Positions 14,101 through 15,798 of a stretch of DNA of 15,798 nucleotides are shown one piece after another (position 1 is the stretch's first letter; the number at the start of each line of letters is the position of its first letter). The stretch is from an archaeon (lineage in GTDB: Archaea; Asgardarchaeota; Hermodarchaeia; Hermodarchaeales; Hermodarchaeaceae). The notes below the pieces were generated by a model that saw nothing but the letters and a program-made list of their open reading frames with translations, searched no databases and was not told the origin of the DNA. The DNA is taken from the NCBI GenBank assembly GCA_016550415.1, contig JABXGU010000137.1, forward strand, positions 1-15,798. The letters run 5' to 3'. The position numbers and the translations under genes are program-made.

Positions 14101-15520
14101 CAGACGCATTTAACAGACCATGTCCTTCAACTTTGGGTTCTCCTTGTAGAGAAACAGCTCCCTGCCTCATCCCAATAGATAAGCAATTTGGAGTCGCATA
14201 TCTGCATCCTTCCAATAATAAACAAGCTACTCCACTGGAAATAGCAGCTGAAGCTGCTGTTGTACTAGCCATCGTATAATTACCATTCACTGGATTACCA
14301 AATGTGCTGACCCCAAACATATCCAAGTCATCAGCAGATACTGATATCGAAATGTTACCATACACGGTTGGAATGATGTCTGCCAATGCACAAGAGATAA
14401 TATCAACACCGGGTGCAACCAAATCTGGTTTACTTCGCAAATCAAAGGTTGGGCCTCGGCTGCTAAACTCAGCTACCAGCCCAGTTAAGGAGTCATAGGC
14501 ACCCACTGTCAAAGCTGCTAGAGATTCTCCTGGTGACATTATGGTCATATGATTTGGACCACTATCACCAGCTGCAGCTACAACTAGTACACCCTTTTCT
14601 GTAGCTAAACGCACTGCTTCTGATAGTGGGTCACCTGGCAAACCAAACGTTGAGAAAGGTAGCAGAATAATATCTGCACCATGTGTCACACTCCATTCGA
14701 TTCCACGAATAACCCAAGAAGAATAGCCGGTACCATCAGCTAGCAGAACCTTGGCGCTAAGTAATTGGGCTCCAGGTGCAATTCCAGTATATGAGCCATT
14801 AGAAGCTGTTCCAGTTCCCGCAATCAGACCTGCACAATACGTGCCATGTCCATTAAGATCGAAAGGAAAGGGATCACCTTCTACAAAAGAAACTTGGGCT
14901 AATACTTTCGGATCGATGGTTGATTCATTATCATCAAAATCATCTAAATCAGGATGGGTTATGTCAATACCTGTATCCAGGATAGCAACAACTGTATGAG
15001 AACCATTAAGTCCTTGTGCCAACAAAGGATCTGTCATCACCACTTCTTGAGGTGTAAGATATGATCCAGCAGCTACTGGGTTTGAACTAGTCGTTGGATT
15101 GCTATCTTTATAGTCCAACTGGACAGCAATATCTGCCCAAAGACGATGAATGACAGGCAAACCAGCAATATTGTATAACTCTCCTACAGTTGTGCGAAGT
15201 GAAATCGCCTGGAGAAGATGGTGGAATGCAAGTATCTGGGTTTCTGGGGCTCTACGCAAAATAGCCTGTTTAGCTAATCTCCAGTCTACCCCAGAACTTA
15301 AACAAGCAATCACATCAACAGGATCAGTAGGGTTCTCAGATGTCTCAATAACACTCAGGAGATCTTGAGAAATTTTGTCATCGTGATTCCCTTTCTTCCA
15401 GGAAGCTATAGGTGGAACCGTAGCAAAATGTAATGAAACGATAAACGTAGTCATTATGAGTGCGAAAAGAAAAAGAGCACTTATCCGTTGAGTCCAGAAT
15501 GAAGTGCACCTTTGAACCAT
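11198..15520 (-). CDS. Membrane-anchored subtilase-fold pseudoprotease with GIFT/DUF4350-like domain and coiled-coil tail
   Basis: 1440 residues. A hydrophobic signal (about 14-33) and an I9-like prodomain (about 67-135) precede an S8 fold (about 160-477). D182 (ILDTGID) and H225 (NGHGTYCAG) are kept. The oxyanion motif reads AAAGDSGP, with D319 for Asn. The nucleophile motif reads STTAASAAISSG, aligning without gaps to SGTSMAAPHVAG, with A422 for Ser and T420 for Gly. FSSRGP and KPDLVAPG confirm the fold, so it is predicted inactive. Beta-rich regions follow, then a GldG/IFT52-type domain (about 995-1219: ILFDSIHN, IIICDPEKGFKSTEL, ITDGFKVIILAD, HLDNLRFANN), a beta-sandwich (about 1221-1325), a Pro/Glu spacer, a membrane helix (about 1339-1363), RRRRRMR, and a cytoplasmic coiled coil (about 1377-1437). 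More than 30 N-x-S/T sequons lie in the ectodomain and none in the tail. Start 15520 was chosen for GGGGAG 9 bases upstream; ATGs at 15529 and 15526 are too close to it. It lies between two ABC ATPase genes. Confidence 0.88.
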   Translation of the reverse strand: MVQRCTSFWTQRISALFLFALIMTTFIVSLHFATVPPIASWKKGNHDDKISQDLLSVIETSENPTDPVDVIACLSSGVDWRLAKQAILRRAPETQILAFHHLLQAISLRTTVGELYNIAGLPVIHRLWADIAVQLDYKDSNPTTSSNPVAAGSYLTPQEVVMTDPLLAQGLNGSHTVVAILDTGIDITHPDLDDFDDNESTIDPKVLAQVSFVEGDPFPFDLNGHGTYCAGLIAGTGTASNGSYTGIAPGAQLLSAKVLLADGTGYSSWVIRGIEWSVTHGADIILLPFSTFGLPGDPLSEAVRLATEKGVLVVAAAGDSGPNHMTIMSPGESLAALTVGAYDSLTGLVAEFSSRGPTFDLRSKPDLVAPGVDIISCALADIIPTVYGNISISVSADDLDMFGVSTFGNPVNGNYTMASTTAASAAISSGVACLLLEGCRYATPNCLSIGMRQGAVSLQGEPKVEGHGLLNASAAFDMLEELHNPFSQDFRSRTVTTGLPYYGVLMGQAEEENVTLLMSTYSTAMAAMVQSNTTNMTMMHMLMGMFYLAIGNSSLIPFYFLDMEQEFHWTTLPTGDYTRATGILSYEDLLIISRVESWRITTDPPTNAFRITQFLLNIGDEELEDVRLYSLWNFDLFTGANNTSIQAGSFNGSTQTFHVSRNCLPPNESILVDQYIGFNTSTPLAGFEVGVYDQVNDHLNNDALNGSATYNSHDEIAVGTQWNLGNLSTGASVVNVTMTLGFGSSFAAITHGLNETANATQPLPLADFCLIRVELPRTGLPTGTYSTSALILNIGDKAADALAAFLTNQSQPMGGAIFSRYFQLGSLEPFEFFPLTVNWNPETEDVYLAAWIVTPEITLDWFNLTMPQDHYPLDNIIFRDVFISTPPRMRIIAPGTLPYGPMILNFPNDYAIYNLSLLTSTPIEHLEIFVEGVAADWVNVTPSEIDNIKIGTRFQLTIFIPSFLEAGLYSAEIHAIASDGWEMTIPMLVDVVYPKATILFDSIHNLGLDFTALSDLSNLDLEALMAAYEEMADSVLTGYSMLRELFAEAQLNLAEFPTIGEINSTILSIFDGIIICDPEKGFKSTELANLTQYITDGFKVIILADNADATNHTAINQLLTNFDLQLSGSIATINTTDLSVTSPFTNGVSAITTEGGTYLQATSSTDIFARSNASAIGGYQSSFYRELFVFGCSAVFANTHIQHLDNLRFANNTIHHLFRRTLNITISPTGGNGTLFTIGKDAGFIIDVVNQTGDGVEDLEIFVLYKLANGSDFYFMAFEVKEGRYGTFIFANWTGNIVGNYTIFVFTLPSNYSSTMAFMHFYYVAAPEQPEPQPEPDYFQLMILEITGATIFMLFVIGVYFFGQYRRRRRMRTPIIDEQLIQRIDNALNTLHALLREMEWTLTDRRLDRLDKLRFAVGETADRLDKMLEKLREIATETGV

Positions 15521-15529
15521 GTTCATCAT

Positions 15530-15535
15530 CTCCCC
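15530..15535 (-). promoter_or_regulatory. Ribosome binding site deciding the ATG at 15520
   Basis: The minus strand reads GGGGAG, then ATGATGAAC, then ATG at 15520. The spacing is 9 bases to this ATG but 0 and 3 bases to the in-frame ATGs at 15529 and 15526. It lies in the 9-base gap after the upstream ABC ATPase stop codon. Confidence 0.55.
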
Positions 15536-15538
15536 ATC

Positions 15539-15798
15539 TTAGACCTCTAGTTGGTGTCTAGTAATAAGAATGAAGTAATCTGTCATATCGACTTCCATCT
15601 TCGGTTTGATACTTTTTATCTTGATATTCTGTTCTTGGAATCTCCTTACAACCTGTTCAGCAATTTCCATTGAAGGCCTATCACTGAACACCTTGATCAG
15701 TTCACCCCGCTCTAGAACATGGATAATACCAGGAATATCCTGCAAAAATCTAGCTATCCCCGGTTGAGGTTCTTGTAAGATAAAACCCGAAGCAAAAC
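15539..15798 (-). CDS. C-terminal end of a probable second ABC transporter ATPase (5' end outside window)
   Basis: An open reading frame without a stop from the right edge to TAA at 15541-15539, covering 85 complete codons. No nucleotide-binding motif is in view. Its end, however, resembles the C-terminal domain of the complete ABC ATPase two genes downstream: RFLQDIPGI versus RRLQDIEYV, ELIKVFSDRP versus SLKVFVDDPR, and RFQEQNIKIKSI versus LREQELEPLEM, in the same order and spacing. I therefore infer a paralogous ABC ATPase. The TTG at 15745 is an internal Leu codon, not a start, because the frame stays open and coding-like upstream. The gene ends 18 bases before the pseudosubtilase start and belongs to the same operon. 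The alternative is an unrelated protein carrying this domain only. Confidence 0.7.
   Translation of the reverse strand, partial: FASGFILQEPQPGIARFLQDIPGIIHVLERGELIKVFSDRPSMEIAEQVVRRFQEQNIKIKSIKPKMEVDMTDYFILITRHQLEV

Noticed and set aside
14237..14272. Possibility that a nearby Ser (S419, S424 or S428) or Thr (T421) is the nucleophile of the second subtilase
   Set aside because: The ungapped alignment of STTAASAAISSG with SGTSMAAPHVAG, anchored by the upstream Tyr and downstream Gly, puts Ala at the nucleophile position. Using another residue needs a gap, and the oxyanion Asn is changed as well. This remains the main uncertainty to test by structure.
15539..15745. Separate 68-residue gene starting at TTG 15745
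   Set aside because: The frame stays open and coding-like to the window edge, and the similarity to the ABC ATPase tail begins upstream of the TTG, so the TTG is an internal Leu codon.
1..15798. CRISPR arrays, tRNA/rRNA genes, insertion sequences, integrase or attachment sites
   Set aside because: Looked for spaced direct repeats, transposase-like motifs and conserved RNA landmarks; none were seen. Only short local repeats occur.

Overview
The window looks like a chromosomal stretch from an archaeon, most probably an Asgard archaeon (Thorarchaeota-like is a guess). This rests on a Rab-like small GTPase without a lipidation tail, AT-rich TATA-type promoter elements, archaeal-style GGAGGTGA-like ribosome binding sites, GTG and TTG starts, short T-rich terminators, and two very large secreted, membrane-anchored subtilase-fold proteins rich in N-glycosylation sequons. 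GC content appears to be in the low-to-mid forties percent. No rRNA, tRNA, CRISPR array, insertion sequence or integrase was seen. Genes are tightly packed; the longest non-coding stretch is about 200 bases (2280-2483).

Layout. (1) Positions 1-1213, plus strand: the end of an oligopeptide/dipeptide ABC transporter operon. It holds the last 46 codons of an OppD/DppD-type ATPase, a complete OppF/DppF-type ATPase and a hairpin terminator. (2) 1244-2279, minus strand: a small winged-helix regulator followed by an unrecognised 244-residue protein. (3) 2484-7340, plus strand: a 1618-residue secreted, C-terminally anchored S8 protease with all catalytic residues and a large pyrolysin/TPPII-like insertion between Asp and His. 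It has its own promoter, a 5'UTR hairpin and a terminator. (4) 7507-8043, plus strand: a small membrane protein of unknown function. (5) 8130-9416, minus strand: a PLP-dependent class I/II aminotransferase. (6) 9574-10098, minus strand: a Rab-like GTPase with an altered G3 motif. (7) 10200-15798, minus strand: an operon with a partial ABC ATPase tail (running off the window), a 1440-residue subtilase-fold protein, and a complete ABC ATPase, closed by a hairpin terminator.

The most notable item is region 7. Its subtilase-like protein keeps the catalytic Asp and His but has Ala where the nucleophilic Ser should be and Asp where the oxyanion-hole Asn should be, so it is predicted to be a pseudoprotease. 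Its ectodomain also seems to hold a GldG/IFT52-type (GIFT/DUF4350-like) domain, and it ends in one membrane helix and a cytoplasmic coiled coil. It sits 5-20 bases from genes for two ABC ATPases that share a related C-terminal domain. GldG-like domains are known auxiliary parts of ABC systems such as GldAFG. My inference is an undescribed ABC machine with a dead-subtilase/GIFT ectodomain subunit that senses or binds something outside the cell. The permease would have to lie beyond the right end of the window.
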